DNA of 64,000 nt, from assembly GCA_016712285.1 (NCBI GenBank), contig JADJRK010000001.1, positions 2,790,001-2,854,000 of the forward strand. The letters run 5' to 3'. Of this stretch, positions 24,167 through 34,055 are shown in pieces. A program made the translations under genes and the position numbers. This DNA is from Planctomycetota bacterium. Its GTDB lineage: Bacteria; Planctomycetota; UBA8742; UBA2392. Position 1 is the stretch's first letter. The number at the start of each line of letters is the position of its first letter. Below the pieces are notes generated by a model. That model searched no databases and was not told where the DNA came from. It saw nothing but the letters and a program-made list of their open reading frames with translations.

Positions 24167-25543
24167 ATGGCGAAAAAGACCAAGCTGGTGTTTGCCTGCC
24201 GCGATTGCGGGCACAACTCGCCCAAGTGGCTTGGCAAGTGCCCCGCCTGCGGCGCCTGGAACACCTTTGTCGAAGAAATTGATGCAGCCAGCGTGCGGCC
24301 GTCGCGCCGCGCGGCGCTGAACGAGACCACGCGGCCACAGCGCATTGCCGACGTGGTGCCGCTGGCGGCTTCGCGCATTTCTACCGGCATCCATGAACTT
24401 GACCGTGTGCTGGGCGGCGGCTTTGTCCCCGGCAGCGCAGTGCTGCTGGCCGGCGACCCCGGCATCGGCAAAAGCACATTGACCCTGCAAGCCGCGCACA
24501 AGTTTGCCCAAAGCACGGGCAAAGCCGTGCTGTACGTGACCGGCGAGGAGTCAGCCGAGCAGGTCAAGCTGCGGGCCGAGCGCCTGAACTGCCTTGGCAA
24601 CGAGCTGTTCGTGGTGGCGGAAACGAACCTCGACGCCATCCGCAACCATATTCGCGAACTCACGCCGGCGCTGACGATCATTGACAGCATCCAGACGCTG
24701 TATGACCAGGAACTGCCCAGCGCCCCCGGCAGCGTGGGCCAGGTGCGCGAGTGCTGCGCAGGCGTGATCATGCTGGCCAAGTCGATCGGCATGCCCGTCA
24801 TCGTCGTCGGCCACGTCACCAAAGAAGGCACCGTCGCCGGGCCGCGCACGCTTGAGCACATGGTTGACACGGTGCTCAATTTCGAGGGCGAGAAGTTTCA
24901 GGCGTACAGGCTGTTGCGCGCCAGCAAGAACCGCTTCGGCAGCACCGGCGAACTTGGCGTGTTTGAAATGCGCCAGGAAGGCCTGGTTGAGGTCGCCAAC
25001 GCCAGCAAGATCTTCCTGGACGAGTACGACAACACGCGCAGCGGGTGCGCGATCCTGCCCGCCGCCGAGGGCACGCGCGTGTTGCTGGTCGAAGTGCAGG
25101 CGCTTGTCAGCCCTAGCCCGCTGAGCAGCCCGCGGCGCCGCTTTACGGGCCTTGACCAGAACCGCGCGCACATGCTGCTGGCAGTGCTGGAGCGCCGCGG
25201 CGGACTAAGACTCTCGCAAGACGAATGCTACCTGAACGTCGTGGGCGGCGTCACGGTCGAAGAGCCGGCTGCGGACCTGGCGGCTTGCTTTGCCATCGCC
25301 AGTAGCGCGAACGAAGTGAAACTGCCGCCGGCCACGGTGTTCATCGGCGAAGTCGGCCTCGGCGGCGAGGTACGCAGCGCGAACCTGATGCAGCAACGGC
25401 TGGACGAGTCCAGCAAGCTCGGGTTCACACAGGCGGTGGTGCCGCGGCTGCGCGGCGAAAACGTGCGCGCGCCGGAAGGCTTCAAGCTGATCCAGATCAA
25501 CAACCTGCGCGAAGGCCTCGAGCGCTTCTACCTGGTGAAGTAG
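24167..25543 (+). CDS. radA: DNA repair protein RadA (Sms)
   Basis: A 458-residue RadA, a RecA-like branch-migration helicase. The N-terminal C4 zinc finger is CRDCGHNSPKWLGKCPACG; Walker A is GDPGIGKST; the RadA signature KNRFGSTGELGVFEM is intact. The C-terminal Lon-protease-like domain ends in ERFYLVK. ATG at 24167 is preferred to an earlier in-frame ATG that adds 12 residues. The upstream gap contains a TTTGTGGCTTTGTGTGGCC-type dispersed repeat (24128-24147). Confidence 0.96.
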   Translation: MAKKTKLVFACRDCGHNSPKWLGKCPACGAWNTFVEEIDAASVRPSRRAALNETTRPQRIADVVPLAASRISTGIHELDRVLGGGFVPGSAVLLAGDPGIGKSTLTLQAAHKFAQSTGKAVLYVTGEESAEQVKLRAERLNCLGNELFVVAETNLDAIRNHIRELTPALTIIDSIQTLYDQELPSAPGSVGQVRECCAGVIMLAKSIGMPVIVVGHVTKEGTVAGPRTLEHMVDTVLNFEGEKFQAYRLLRASKNRFGSTGELGVFEMRQEGLVEVANASKIFLDEYDNTRSGCAILPAAEGTRVLLVEVQALVSPSPLSSPRRRFTGLDQNRAHMLLAVLERRGGLRLSQDECYLNVVGGVTVEEPAADLAACFAIASSANEVKLPPATVFIGEVGLGGEVRSANLMQQRLDESSKLGFTQAVVPRLRGENVRAPEGFKLIQINNLREGLERFYLVK

Positions 25544-25548
25544 CGCGT

Positions 25549-26721
25549 TCAGCGCTTGGGTTTGCGCGTTGGCGGCCGCACCGGCGGCTTTGCGGGCGGC
25601 GGCGGCACGATGTTCGTGGACGGCTTCGGCGGCAGCTTCTTGACCATGCGTGTCGGGTCGTCGGAGCCCGCGGGCTTGTTCGCAACCGGCGGCGGCGCAG
25701 CCACAACGCGCGTGGATTTCGCCGGCGGGGCCGCCGTGACTTTGCCCATTGCTGGAGGCGGCGCGGCGACAAGCCGGCCCGAAGCCGGCGGCGGCGCGGC
25801 GATCACCTTGCCAACGGCGGGCGGGGCGGCGACCACTTTCGGCTTGCCGACGGGTGAAGTGGTGATGCGGCCACGCCCCAGGCGAGCGCGGCCTGCCAGC
25901 TTTTTCAGGTCCTCACGATAGGACCGGAACTCGTGCAGCTGGCCAAAGCGCACGGCTTTCTCGTTCAGCTCAAGCGCGTGTGTGAAGTCGCCCAGCTCGG
26001 CGGCACAGATCGACGAGTAGTGAAACGCCCAGGCGTTTTCGTGGTCGCGCTCGGTGATCACGCGGTATGCATCCAGCGCCTTGGGCCACAGGTTCAGGTC
26101 GCGGTACAGCAGGCCCAGCGCGAACAGGGTCTGGACCAGGCGATGGGTGTCCCACTCGGTCTGCCATGCCAGCGCGCCCCAGTTGATGGCCTGCGCGGCA
26201 TCGCCCTTGAGCCGGAAGTAGAGAAACGCGCAGCGCGCATACAGGTCATTGTCGCCGAAACGCTTGAAGATTTCGCCCAGCGCCTTTTCCGCGGTGCCGA
26301 AGTCGCCCTTGTAGCAATGCAGCTGCACGTATACTTCCCAGCCGTCCTGCCAGTCCGGGTCGACGGTGACCGCGCGGAACGCCCACGGAATCGCGGCCGT
26401 CAGCGCGCGCGAGTCAAACAGGTCTGAATCCTGCACGCCAAGGCGATAGATGCACGCCGCCGCGAGCGCATAGCCGCCGCCAAACGTCGCATCGGCCTGC
26501 ATCGCCGAGACGGCAATATCGAGTGTCATGTAGATGCGCTCAGTGTCGCGCTCGTAGCCATACAGTGACGGCGCGTTGGCAAGAAATGCCTCAGCCTGGG
26601 TGCGCACGCCGGCAAGCAGGTCTTTGATCTCGAGCTCAAGAAAGCCATGCACGGGCTCAAGGGCAAAGTCCGCCTCAATGATGCGCGCGCGTACATAGTC
26701 TTCGAGCTCAGGATTCGACAT
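25549..26721 (-). CDS. TPR-like protein with Pro/Ala-rich repetitive C-terminus
   Basis: A 390-residue protein. Residues 1-270 form helical repeats (e.g. EKALGEIFKRFGDNDLYARC and LGLLYRDLNLWPKALDAYR) of TPR type. Residues about 290-390 are low complexity: a unit of about 14 residues containing VVAAPP/VIAAPPP recurs five times, followed by PP-rich Lys/Arg basic end. No signal peptide is seen. Convergent with radA (5 bases apart) and 16 bases downstream of a second large TPR-like protein, so they are probably co-transcribed. Function unknown. Confidence 0.8.
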   Translation of the reverse strand: MSNPELEDYVRARIIEADFALEPVHGFLELEIKDLLAGVRTQAEAFLANAPSLYGYERDTERIYMTLDIAVSAMQADATFGGGYALAAACIYRLGVQDSDLFDSRALTAAIPWAFRAVTVDPDWQDGWEVYVQLHCYKGDFGTAEKALGEIFKRFGDNDLYARCAFLYFRLKGDAAQAINWGALAWQTEWDTHRLVQTLFALGLLYRDLNLWPKALDAYRVITERDHENAWAFHYSSICAAELGDFTHALELNEKAVRFGQLHEFRSYREDLKKLAGRARLGRGRITTSPVGKPKVVAAPPAVGKVIAAPPPASGRLVAAPPPAMGKVTAAPPAKSTRVVAAPPPVANKPAGSDDPTRMVKKLPPKPSTNIVPPPPAKPPVRPPTRKPKR

Positions 26722-26737
26722 GCCTTCGGGGCCCCGT

Positions 26738-28585
26738 TCATTTGCGCAACTGCAGCATGGCTTCAATTCCCTTTGTGGCGCCGCTGTGTACCGGCTCTTT
26801 GCCGGGCAGCACGTCCACCAGTTCAAACACTTCGCGCTGTGCTGTGTCTTCGATGTTGCGGCGGCTCGGCACCAGCATCATGGGCTGCCGGGGCGAACCC
26901 ACGAAGTCGCCTTCGCGATAAATGGCGCCGGTGGCGGCTTGCTCGGCGGCGTCGATCAGCAGGCTGCGCGCGCCCTCGACCAGTTCCAGGGGCAACTCGC
27001 AGACTTCCAGCTCGGCGCGGCGGAACTTGCACAGCCCGTACGTCCGCACCCAGTAGCGGCCCTTGCCGGTTTCTGAGGCGCGCACAACCACGTGCTTGTG
27101 AATGTCAAAGCCCTGCGGGCCCTCGTTGCGCCACTCGCCGGCGCGAATCGCCATGCCGGTTTCAAGGTCGATGCCCACACCGCCGGCAAAGCGCAAAAAG
27201 GCGTCCACCAGCTTGCACGCGGCCAGCGCGCCGCGCAGCGGGTCAAAGCCGGGCTCAGCCAGCATCAACCGCACGTCCCAGGGCGCGTTCTCGAAGCGTT
27301 GCAGCGACGCCTTGTCAAAGTCGAACACCGTGCGCGCTTCTTCGGGCAGGTCCAGGTACGGGTTGTGCAGGTTGTGGCGCTTCATCAGCAGCACGTGAAA
27401 CACCATGCCGGCTGTGGCGTCGGTCATGATGTACTGCCCGGGCTTGAAGCGTTCGCCGGGTTGCAGCGGGCGCTTTTCAAACGTCTTGGCCTCAAGCACT
27501 CGCGCCGTGAGTTTCGCGCGGCCCTCAAAGCTGGCGTTGGGGTCGGCTACCTCACTCACGACGGGCAGGTGTTCGCCCTCAAGAAACAGGTTGGCGCGAA
27601 ACAGCGGCACGAACTCTTCGTCATCGTCCTGGTGATCATCCATGTCGCCGGTATCGGGCTTGCTGCCGCCCACAAACCGGAACGGGCCGTCGATGCCGGC
27701 CTTCTTTTCTTCGTCGAGGGAGTGCGGGTCTTTCGGCACGAACCCCAGCCGCCGGAAGTAGACCAGCAGCTCCTGACGCCAAAGCTGGCCCGCCTCGAAG
27801 TTGCCGAACGTAAGGCTGCGCCGGTTCAGCTCATAGGCGTCGTCATAGCGGCCGCGCTGGTACTTCACGCGGCTCCACAGGTGAAGCCGCCTGCGGTGCG
27901 GCTTGCCCAGCAGCACGCCTTCGCCCATGCGCGCGTCGGCCATGGGCAGGTTGCCAAGGCGCGCCCAGGCCTCGCCCAGGTAGACCAGCGCCCAGCTTTT
28001 GTGTTCGGGGTCGGTGGCGGACTTGGCGGCTGCACTGAACCACTCTTCGGCCGACTTCCAGTTCTGGTGCAATGCGGCCCAGACGCCGCGGCCATACGCG
28101 TGCAGTGGTGCGAGCGAGTCGTTGCTTTTGATGTCGTTCAGCAGGTCGCCGGCCTGTTCAAAGCGCTGGGCGTACAGTTCACACAGCAGCTCGGCTTCGA
28201 TCACGGTGGCGTCGTCGGGCGCCAGCTCGCGGGCGCGGGCCAGCAGGCGGCGCGCGTCGCGCAGGGGCCGCGGGTGCCACACCCAGTCATCAATGAACCC
28301 GTACAGCATCAACGCGCGCCCGGCCAGCAGCAGGGCTGGGCCGTAGCACGGGTCCGCGGTCAGCGAATCCACGCAGCGCTCAACGGCGTCGTCCAGCGCC
28401 TCGATGTCGGACGGGTCGTCCAGGCTGATCTGTACTGAGTCGATCAGGCTGCGGGCGCGGGCCGCGTCGCCGGGCGCGCCGTCGAGGCTGCCCAGCACAC
28501 GCTTGATCAGCGCGCCGGCAAGCCGGTAGCGCTCCGGCACCGGCCTGGCCAGCAGTGATTCAACCGAACGGTCCTGTCGGAACAT
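26738..28585 (-). CDS. Large TPR-like cytoplasmic protein, 615 aa
   Basis: Start taken as MFRQDRSVESLLARPVPERY at 28585. The first half (to about 280) has TPR-like helices (e.g. ARRLLARARELAPDDATVIE). The second half is a distinct domain with VFHVLLMKRHNLHNPYLDLPEE, LRGALAACKLVDAFLRFAGGV and RGRYWVRTYGLCKFRRAELE. I do not recognise this domain. There is no signal peptide. The gene lies upstream of another TPR-like gene and downstream of an SH3-like lipoprotein on the same strand. Confidence 0.75.
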   Translation of the reverse strand: MFRQDRSVESLLARPVPERYRLAGALIKRVLGSLDGAPGDAARARSLIDSVQISLDDPSDIEALDDAVERCVDSLTADPCYGPALLLAGRALMLYGFIDDWVWHPRPLRDARRLLARARELAPDDATVIEAELLCELYAQRFEQAGDLLNDIKSNDSLAPLHAYGRGVWAALHQNWKSAEEWFSAAAKSATDPEHKSWALVYLGEAWARLGNLPMADARMGEGVLLGKPHRRRLHLWSRVKYQRGRYDDAYELNRRSLTFGNFEAGQLWRQELLVYFRRLGFVPKDPHSLDEEKKAGIDGPFRFVGGSKPDTGDMDDHQDDDEEFVPLFRANLFLEGEHLPVVSEVADPNASFEGRAKLTARVLEAKTFEKRPLQPGERFKPGQYIMTDATAGMVFHVLLMKRHNLHNPYLDLPEEARTVFDFDKASLQRFENAPWDVRLMLAEPGFDPLRGALAACKLVDAFLRFAGGVGIDLETGMAIRAGEWRNEGPQGFDIHKHVVVRASETGKGRYWVRTYGLCKFRRAELEVCELPLELVEGARSLLIDAAEQAATGAIYREGDFVGSPRQPMMLVPSRRNIEDTAQREVFELVDVLPGKEPVHSGATKGIEAMLQLRK

Positions 28586-28649
28586 GCTGTAAGGATAGGG
28601 CAATCCCGCGTGCATGTGAAGCCGCGCCGCAGAATCAGGCCATCGGCCT

Positions 28650-29234
28650 TCAGTCACTGTCGCCGGGCAAAAGGCCGCCCTGCTGCCCGAAGTGCCGCAG
28701 CACGCGGCGCATCAAGCGGGGGTCGGGTTGGGTCGCGCTGCCGCCAATGCCCTGCTGGATGCTGGATTCGAGCTGATCAATCTGCGGCGCGCCGCCGGCG
28801 GGGTCAAATTCGGGCGGCGTTTCCAGGTTGCTCTTGGTCAACACCGCCGCGTGCTCGGCGCCAAAGCGCTCGCTTGCTTCGCGGCTGGTCCAGACCGGTC
28901 GCGCGCCCAGGATGGCCCGCGGTGCCCAGCCGGTGACCGTGCCGACGTTGCTGGTCACGCGCACGCGGACATAGGCGTGGTTGCGATCCCAGTCGCTGGC
29001 GACAACGAAGACCTGCTGGTTCGCGGAAAGCGGCCACAGCACGTCGGAAAACGCTTCCGGCTCTTGCAGCAGAAAGCACTCCGGGTGGGTGTCATGCACG
29101 ACCACGTAAGCGGTGCGCTCGGCCTCGGCGCTGTCGCGGCTTGACGACAGGATCGGTTGTGTGTGGGGCTGCCGCTGCGGCGCAAGGGTGCACCCGGCGG
29201 CCATGGCCAACAGCAGACAGCAGAAGATTCGCAT
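28650..29234 (-). CDS. Lipoprotein with SH3-like fold
   Basis: A 194-residue product from MRIFCCLLLAMAAGCTLAPQ, a lipoprotein signal with lipobox AAGC. The body has an SH3b-like pattern (VLWPLSANQQVFVVASDWDR then AYVRVRVTSNVGTVTGWAPR), like proteins that monitor or bind the cell wall. The C-terminal part is Gln/Pro-rich. Upstream starts would hide the signal peptide. It precedes the TPR-like genes on the same strand. Ligand unknown. Confidence 0.75.
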   Translation of the reverse strand: MRIFCCLLLAMAAGCTLAPQRQPHTQPILSSSRDSAEAERTAYVVVHDTHPECFLLQEPEAFSDVLWPLSANQQVFVVASDWDRNHAYVRVRVTSNVGTVTGWAPRAILGARPVWTSREASERFGAEHAAVLTKSNLETPPEFDPAGGAPQIDQLESSIQQGIGGSATQPDPRLMRRVLRHFGQQGGLLPGDSD

Positions 29235-29345
29235 GGCGCAGCCGATTGCGTGACCTGAGCGAGGCAAGTCTACCCCATGAACACGCGATTGCCAAAAAAG
29301 AAGGGGCGCCCAAATGGGCGCCCCTACATGGAACAATCGACACGC

Positions 29346-30326
29346 CTAGCGGAAGGCCTCTTCAAAGCGCTTGTTGCGCGCCTGGATGGCTTCGCCGGAC
29401 ATGGTCTTGGGGTTGGGCTTGAGTTTTTCCGTGGCGATCAGGTCCTTGACGTACTTCACGCGGTTCGAGATCGGCGGGTGGTGCGCGAGGTAGTCTTCTT
29501 CCTTTACTTCGTGCTTCTTCTCGTACGCTTCGACGCGCTCAAGCACCTTCACCATCGCCTCGGGGGCATAGCCAGCCGCGGCCAGCGCGCGGGTGCCCCA
29601 GGCGTCGGCTTCGTACTCCTGCTCGGGGTTGTAGCCCTTGAAGGCGTCTTCCGCCACGCTGGTGACCAGGCGGCCGAAGATCGAGCCCTCGCCATCGCCC
29701 TTGAACCATCCGCCAAGCGTCGAGGTGAAAATCTCGCCCTTGTAGGCCGCACGGTAGTTGTCCATGCCGTGGTTCAGGATGATGTGCGCAAGTTCGTGGC
29801 ACACGATGGCGGCCAGTTCGTCCTCATTGTTGCACAGGTTCACGGCGCCGATCGAGATCCAGAGAAACCCGCCGGGCGTGGCAAACGCGGTGACTTCTTC
29901 AGTCTGCAGCAGCCCTACCTGGAATCCCTTGTACAGCACAAGGTTCGCCACGCGCTCTTGCGCCTTTTCGCCGCGTGAGTTGCGGTCTTTCTCGTTGGAG
30001 ATGTGTTTGCCCAAGGCAAATGCGCTGCGCGTGACACCCTTGGTGGCCGCTTCGACATAGCCCGCCATCTCGTTGACGTACGTGATCTGGCGCTCGGTAC
30101 GCTTGTCTTTGGCTTCGACCGGCGCGTACTTGTCAATGATCACGGCTGACACGCCGCGCCCAATGTAGTACTCCTCGCTGGGGTCGTAACTGTCAGCGAC
30201 TTTTGCCTGTTTCAGGGCACTGACGCCTTCACTGAGCGCCTCAAAAATTTTGCAGCCGCCAAGGCCGAACAGCAGGATCGCGGAAAGCAACGTGCCGGCC
30301 CACGGATGTTGGATTTTGTTTTTCAT
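29346..30326 (-). CDS. M48-family zinc metallopeptidase lipoprotein
   Basis: A 326-residue product. AGGAG lies seven bases before the ATG at 30326. The signal ends in FGLGGC (lipobox). The catalytic motif is IVCHELAHIILNHGM (HELAH at about 173), and a third zinc ligand Glu lies in YEADAWGTRALAAAGY. The HPPISNRVKYVKDL tail segment matches the conserved C-terminal region of BepA/LoiP-type M48 peptidases, which act in outer-membrane protein quality control. It is ten bases from the stop of the upstream SH3-like gene, probably one operon. Confidence 0.92.
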   Translation of the reverse strand: MKNKIQHPWAGTLLSAILLFGLGGCKIFEALSEGVSALKQAKVADSYDPSEEYYIGRGVSAVIIDKYAPVEAKDKRTERQITYVNEMAGYVEAATKGVTRSAFALGKHISNEKDRNSRGEKAQERVANLVLYKGFQVGLLQTEEVTAFATPGGFLWISIGAVNLCNNEDELAAIVCHELAHIILNHGMDNYRAAYKGEIFTSTLGGWFKGDGEGSIFGRLVTSVAEDAFKGYNPEQEYEADAWGTRALAAAGYAPEAMVKVLERVEAYEKKHEVKEEDYLAHHPPISNRVKYVKDLIATEKLKPNPKTMSGEAIQARNKRFEEAFR

Positions 30327-30336
30327 GGTTTCGCTC

Positions 30337-30897
30337 CTAGTTCCTGAGTTGGCCGTCTTTGCCGAACGACTTGAAATGCTCGTTCTGCTTGGCGGGGTCA
30401 GGGTCCTTGGCGTCGCCGCCCATGAGTTTGTTGCGCGATGCCTCGAAGTCGTCCACACGCTTGAGCGCGGCGTTCATCTCGGGGCTGCCTTCGCGCATTT
30501 CTTTTTCGATCTTGTCGTTCAGGCCCTTGCCCGCCTGCGCGCTTTGCTTGGCGCCGCTGGCCTCAGTCACGCGCGGCTGCGACTGCAGCGGTTCTTTGCG
30601 CAGTGCCAGGCGCTTGACCCATCCCTCGATCTTCTTGCCGTTGATCACGACCCGGATTTTCACGTACTCGCCCTCGGTCTCACCCAGGGTTTCGACTTCC
30701 TGGTTGGCAACCAGCTTGCCCAAGGGCTCGCCATCGAACAGGTCGGGCTCACTGAGCACAACGGCGTCAGGGCTTGTGGCGTCAACACCAACAAACATTG
30801 CCTCGCCGCGCACAAACGTTGCGGCGAACACCAAGGCGGCACAGACCAGCACGACGGCTAGCAATCTGCGCCACGGGAATTTCTTCCACCAGTTCAT
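30337..30897 (-). CDS. Membrane-anchored SH3-like protein
   Basis: A 186-residue protein. After MNWWKKFPWRR, one transmembrane helix follows (about 12-30, LLAVVLVCAALVFAATFV). Next is an SH3-like segment (VLSEPDLFDGEPLGKLVANQ, then GEYVKIRVVINGKKIEGWVK), then a charged helical tail. GAGAGGA lies before the ATG. It probably sits at the inner membrane facing the periplasm and may regulate the M48 peptidase encoded ten bases downstream; that link is inference from spacing. Confidence 0.8.
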   Translation of the reverse strand: MNWWKKFPWRRLLAVVLVCAALVFAATFVRGEAMFVGVDATSPDAVVLSEPDLFDGEPLGKLVANQEVETLGETEGEYVKIRVVINGKKIEGWVKRLALRKEPLQSQPRVTEASGAKQSAQAGKGLNDKIEKEMREGSPEMNAALKRVDDFEASRNKLMGGDAKDPDPAKQNEHFKSFGKDGQLRN

Positions 30898-30988
30898 TCG
30901 GGTCCTCTCTGATCGGGTTTTCTAAGCGGGCGACAATATCGCAACCACGCCGCAAGGGGAAGCTCGAAGCGTTGTTGCACAGCACGCC

Positions 30989-33934
30989 CTACTTCGTCTT
31001 CTTGACGAACACGCCGTTCCACTCGGGCGGCGGCGGCGATTGCAGCAGCTCTTCGCAGCGCCGGATGTACAGGCGGCTTGGGTTCAGTTCGCCTTCGTCC
31101 TGCGTGGTTTCATGGTGCGCGGCATTCTTGAATGACGCCAGCGCCTGCTCAAACTGCCGCACGCGAAACAACGTGATGCCCTCATTCCAATGCTTGAGCA
31201 TGTCGGTGACGAACTGCGGCACGTCTTTGCGGCCGATCAGCTCGAACACTTCCACCGGCTCGGACTTGCCCTTGACGACGATCAGGTCAATCGCGCGCGT
31301 GGTGAACTCGCCGCGGATCAGTTTCTCAGTGTTCTGGCCGATCAAAATGTCTGTCCCGTACTCCTTGCACTGCGGCTCAAGGCGCGCCGCAAGGTTCACC
31401 GCGTCGCCCATCACCGTGTAGGCAAAGCGCTTGCTGCTGCCCATGTTGCCGACCGTCATCAGGCCGCTGTTGATGCCGGCGCGGGCGTACAACACGGTGC
31501 CGTCCGGCTTGATCAGTTGCGGCGCAATGCCACGAATGCTGTCGGCAAACAGCGGCTGCATGCGTTGCAGCTCGGCGCGGCAGGTCAACGCGCCGCGGCA
31601 GGCGCGCACGGCGTGGTCGGCCTGGTCCACGGGCGCGCCCCAGAAGCACATGATCGCGTCGCCGATGTACTTGTCGATCACGCCGCCGGTCTCGAGCATC
31701 AGGTCGGTCATGCGCTCGAGGTAGATATTCAGCAGCTCGACCAGCCGCTCGGGGTTGTTCGGCCCCAGTGTTTCCGTGACCGTGGTGAAGCCGGCGACGT
31801 CGCTGAAAAACACGCTCATGGCGCGGTTTTCGCCGCCCAGTTTCAGCGCGCCGGGGTTCTTGATCACGTAATCGACCAATTCGCGGCCCATGTACTGGCG
31901 CGCGAACGATTCGCGCTGGCGCTTCTGCGCGCCCTCGGTCAACGCCTTGGCAAGCGCGCCATGACTGAACCCGAACAGCAAGCCGGCCAGCGGCGCTGCC
32001 AGCGGCAGGAAGTGCTGCTGCTCAAACGCCACCCAGCCGGCGACAAGCACCAGCACGGCCAGCAGCAGCGTCAGCACCAGCCCGTTGCGCAACTGCCCGG
32101 CATACAACACGGTGACGACCGTGAACGCGGCGCCGAACAGCGCCAGCAGCCATGCCAGCCAGCGCGGGGACTCGGTCATGAAGTCTTCGTTCTTGAGGTT
32201 GTCGAAATACGTCGCCAGCACCCAGGTGCCGGGTGTGTTGCTGTCCAGCGGCGTATCGTGACGATCAAGCAGCCCAATCGCGGTCGCCGCGATGATGACA
32301 ACCTTGTCCTTGACGATGGCCGATGGTTCGCCGAGCCCCAGCGAATGCACTGGTTGTGACTCGACGGCTTGCAGCCGCATCTGCGCATCCGAAAGCTGGG
32401 CCTGAAGCGCTTCACGGTCTTCTTCGGCGGCTGACGCAAGGCTCTTTTCCAGTTCAGGGATCAGCGCGTTCAGGCGCTGCGTTTCGCCGGCCTTAAAGCG
32501 ATTGTCGCTCAGGAAGTCCCAGTCGCGCAGGATGTCGGTGGCTGACAACTGCGGATACACCGCGAACAGGCGGTCGTCGGGGTGACGGTCTTTCACCGCT
32601 TGCTGCTGCTCAGGCGAAAGGTAGTTCCAGTCCGCATTCTGGTCAGGACGCAGATAGCCGCGATAGCGCAACTGCACGCGCGACGAACCATCCAGCGGCA
32701 TCGCGCGGCCAAGATAGCTGGCCGTGTCGCCCTCAATGCTTACCGGCACATCCTGCAACTCGTTGGCGAGATCGTACGTTACGCCGTCGCACTCCAGCCC
32801 CTGCGCCGTAAGCATCAGGCCGCTGAAGCGCGAATTGAATTCATCCAGCCGGCCGGCGGCTGAGAACTCCCGCGCATAAGACAGCACGTACAGGCGCCAG
32901 GTCTCAAGCGGCAACGTGCGGTACAGCCGCGCGTCGTGGGCGCCGACCACGTCGTAGCGGCGCAACACGCCGTCAAGATCTTCAAAGCCCATCACCAGGC
33001 CCAGCCCTGCAACGCCTTGCGGCGCCGTCGAAGCCACCGGCAGCAACGATCGAAGGCGTGGTGACTCATTCAGCCACGGGTCACCGTTGATGCGTTTGCG
33101 CAGGCTGGCGAGTTTCTTGTCTGCACCCTCTGCACCGCGGCGGCCTTCTTCAACGAGTGTGGGCCACCCGTCCAGGAGCGCGGGGTAGGGCGCCTCGGCT
33201 GTCCGGAACTTGGCGTAGCGGTCCGCCACGTTGTCGAGCACTTCCGGCTGGCCGTCGCCGCCGAGCTTCCCGGCGTACGCGGGCAGCAGGTCGTCGCGCA
33301 CGTCTTTGTTGCGATTGGTGGCGCCCAGCACCAGTGCCAGCGCGACGTCGTCTTGTGCGGTCGCTTCCATGGCGAACAGGTCATCGCCGGCCTGGTCGAA
33401 CGTCCACATGCGCGTGAGGTTGCCGTTGACCTCGCGTACCAGCATGGCCTGGTTGGTGTTCGGGCCGCTCTCGCTGTAGATCATGTCGAACACGATGACG
33501 CGGGCGCCGCCTTCGCGGCAGTAGCGAATGATCTTGCTGTACACGTGGCGTGGCCATGGCCAGGCGTAACGGTCGGCTGCGGCGCTGCCGTCTTCGGCGG
33601 TTTGCCACGAGTCGCCGTATGCCAATGCGGCTTCATCTATGTTGATCAGCAGGATGTCGGGGTCGCGCTGTTCGTTGGTTTCGAATGTGCGCACGCGGGC
33701 GTCGCGGCTTGGCAATTCGACGTAGTCGATCAGCGCCGCCTCGTCCCATTGCACAAGCAGCAGGCTGGTAACAGCGCAGGCGGCGATGCAGGCCAGCAGC
33801 GCGGTCACGGCGCGCTGGCGCGGCTCGTGCGCTTTGCCGAACTCGGTGCGGGCTTTGCGCAGCTTTTCGCCGGCGCGCACCATGGTGCTGCCCAAGCCGG
33901 ACATCGCCCGCTCAACTGTGTTGCCGTCACCCAT
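30989..33934 (-). CDS. CHASE2-domain adenylate/guanylate cyclase
   Basis: About 981 residues. An N-terminal TM helix (about 45-65) is followed by a large extracytoplasmic CHASE2 sensory region (to about 590, with ILLINIDEAALAYG and the WPRHVYSKII segment), about three TM helices (592-665), and a class III cyclase domain (about 710-905). Cyclase motifs: FFSDVAGFTTVTE (metal Asp), KYIGDAIMCFWGAP, and GDAVNLAARLEPQ with the Asn/Arg transition-state pair. A short helical C-terminal tail follows. It makes cyclic nucleotide in response to an unknown external signal. The ATG at 33934 directly follows a GTG that could also serve. Divergent from the exonuclease gene at 34056. Confidence 0.93.
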   Translation of the reverse strand: MGDGNTVERAMSGLGSTMVRAGEKLRKARTEFGKAHEPRQRAVTALLACIAACAVTSLLLVQWDEAALIDYVELPSRDARVRTFETNEQRDPDILLINIDEAALAYGDSWQTAEDGSAAADRYAWPWPRHVYSKIIRYCREGGARVIVFDMIYSESGPNTNQAMLVREVNGNLTRMWTFDQAGDDLFAMEATAQDDVALALVLGATNRNKDVRDDLLPAYAGKLGGDGQPEVLDNVADRYAKFRTAEAPYPALLDGWPTLVEEGRRGAEGADKKLASLRKRINGDPWLNESPRLRSLLPVASTAPQGVAGLGLVMGFEDLDGVLRRYDVVGAHDARLYRTLPLETWRLYVLSYAREFSAAGRLDEFNSRFSGLMLTAQGLECDGVTYDLANELQDVPVSIEGDTASYLGRAMPLDGSSRVQLRYRGYLRPDQNADWNYLSPEQQQAVKDRHPDDRLFAVYPQLSATDILRDWDFLSDNRFKAGETQRLNALIPELEKSLASAAEEDREALQAQLSDAQMRLQAVESQPVHSLGLGEPSAIVKDKVVIIAATAIGLLDRHDTPLDSNTPGTWVLATYFDNLKNEDFMTESPRWLAWLLALFGAAFTVVTVLYAGQLRNGLVLTLLLAVLVLVAGWVAFEQQHFLPLAAPLAGLLFGFSHGALAKALTEGAQKRQRESFARQYMGRELVDYVIKNPGALKLGGENRAMSVFFSDVAGFTTVTETLGPNNPERLVELLNIYLERMTDLMLETGGVIDKYIGDAIMCFWGAPVDQADHAVRACRGALTCRAELQRMQPLFADSIRGIAPQLIKPDGTVLYARAGINSGLMTVGNMGSSKRFAYTVMGDAVNLAARLEPQCKEYGTDILIGQNTEKLIRGEFTTRAIDLIVVKGKSEPVEVFELIGRKDVPQFVTDMLKHWNEGITLFRVRQFEQALASFKNAAHHETTQDEGELNPSRLYIRRCEELLQSPPPPEWNGVFVKKTK

Positions 33935-34055
33935 CACCGGACCACCATAGAGTCTGAGCCCCCACGGCGGGAGTCTTGAGTGCTGTGTTCAGCGCGCCTT
34001 GCGGAATTCGCATTCCGAAATCCAAATCGCTTTCGTGGCTTGCTATCTTGCGGAC

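Noticed and set aside
27092..28438. 448-codon plus-strand ORF
   Set aside because: Antisense to the 615-aa TPR-like protein; His/Gln/Ala/Val-rich with no domain features.
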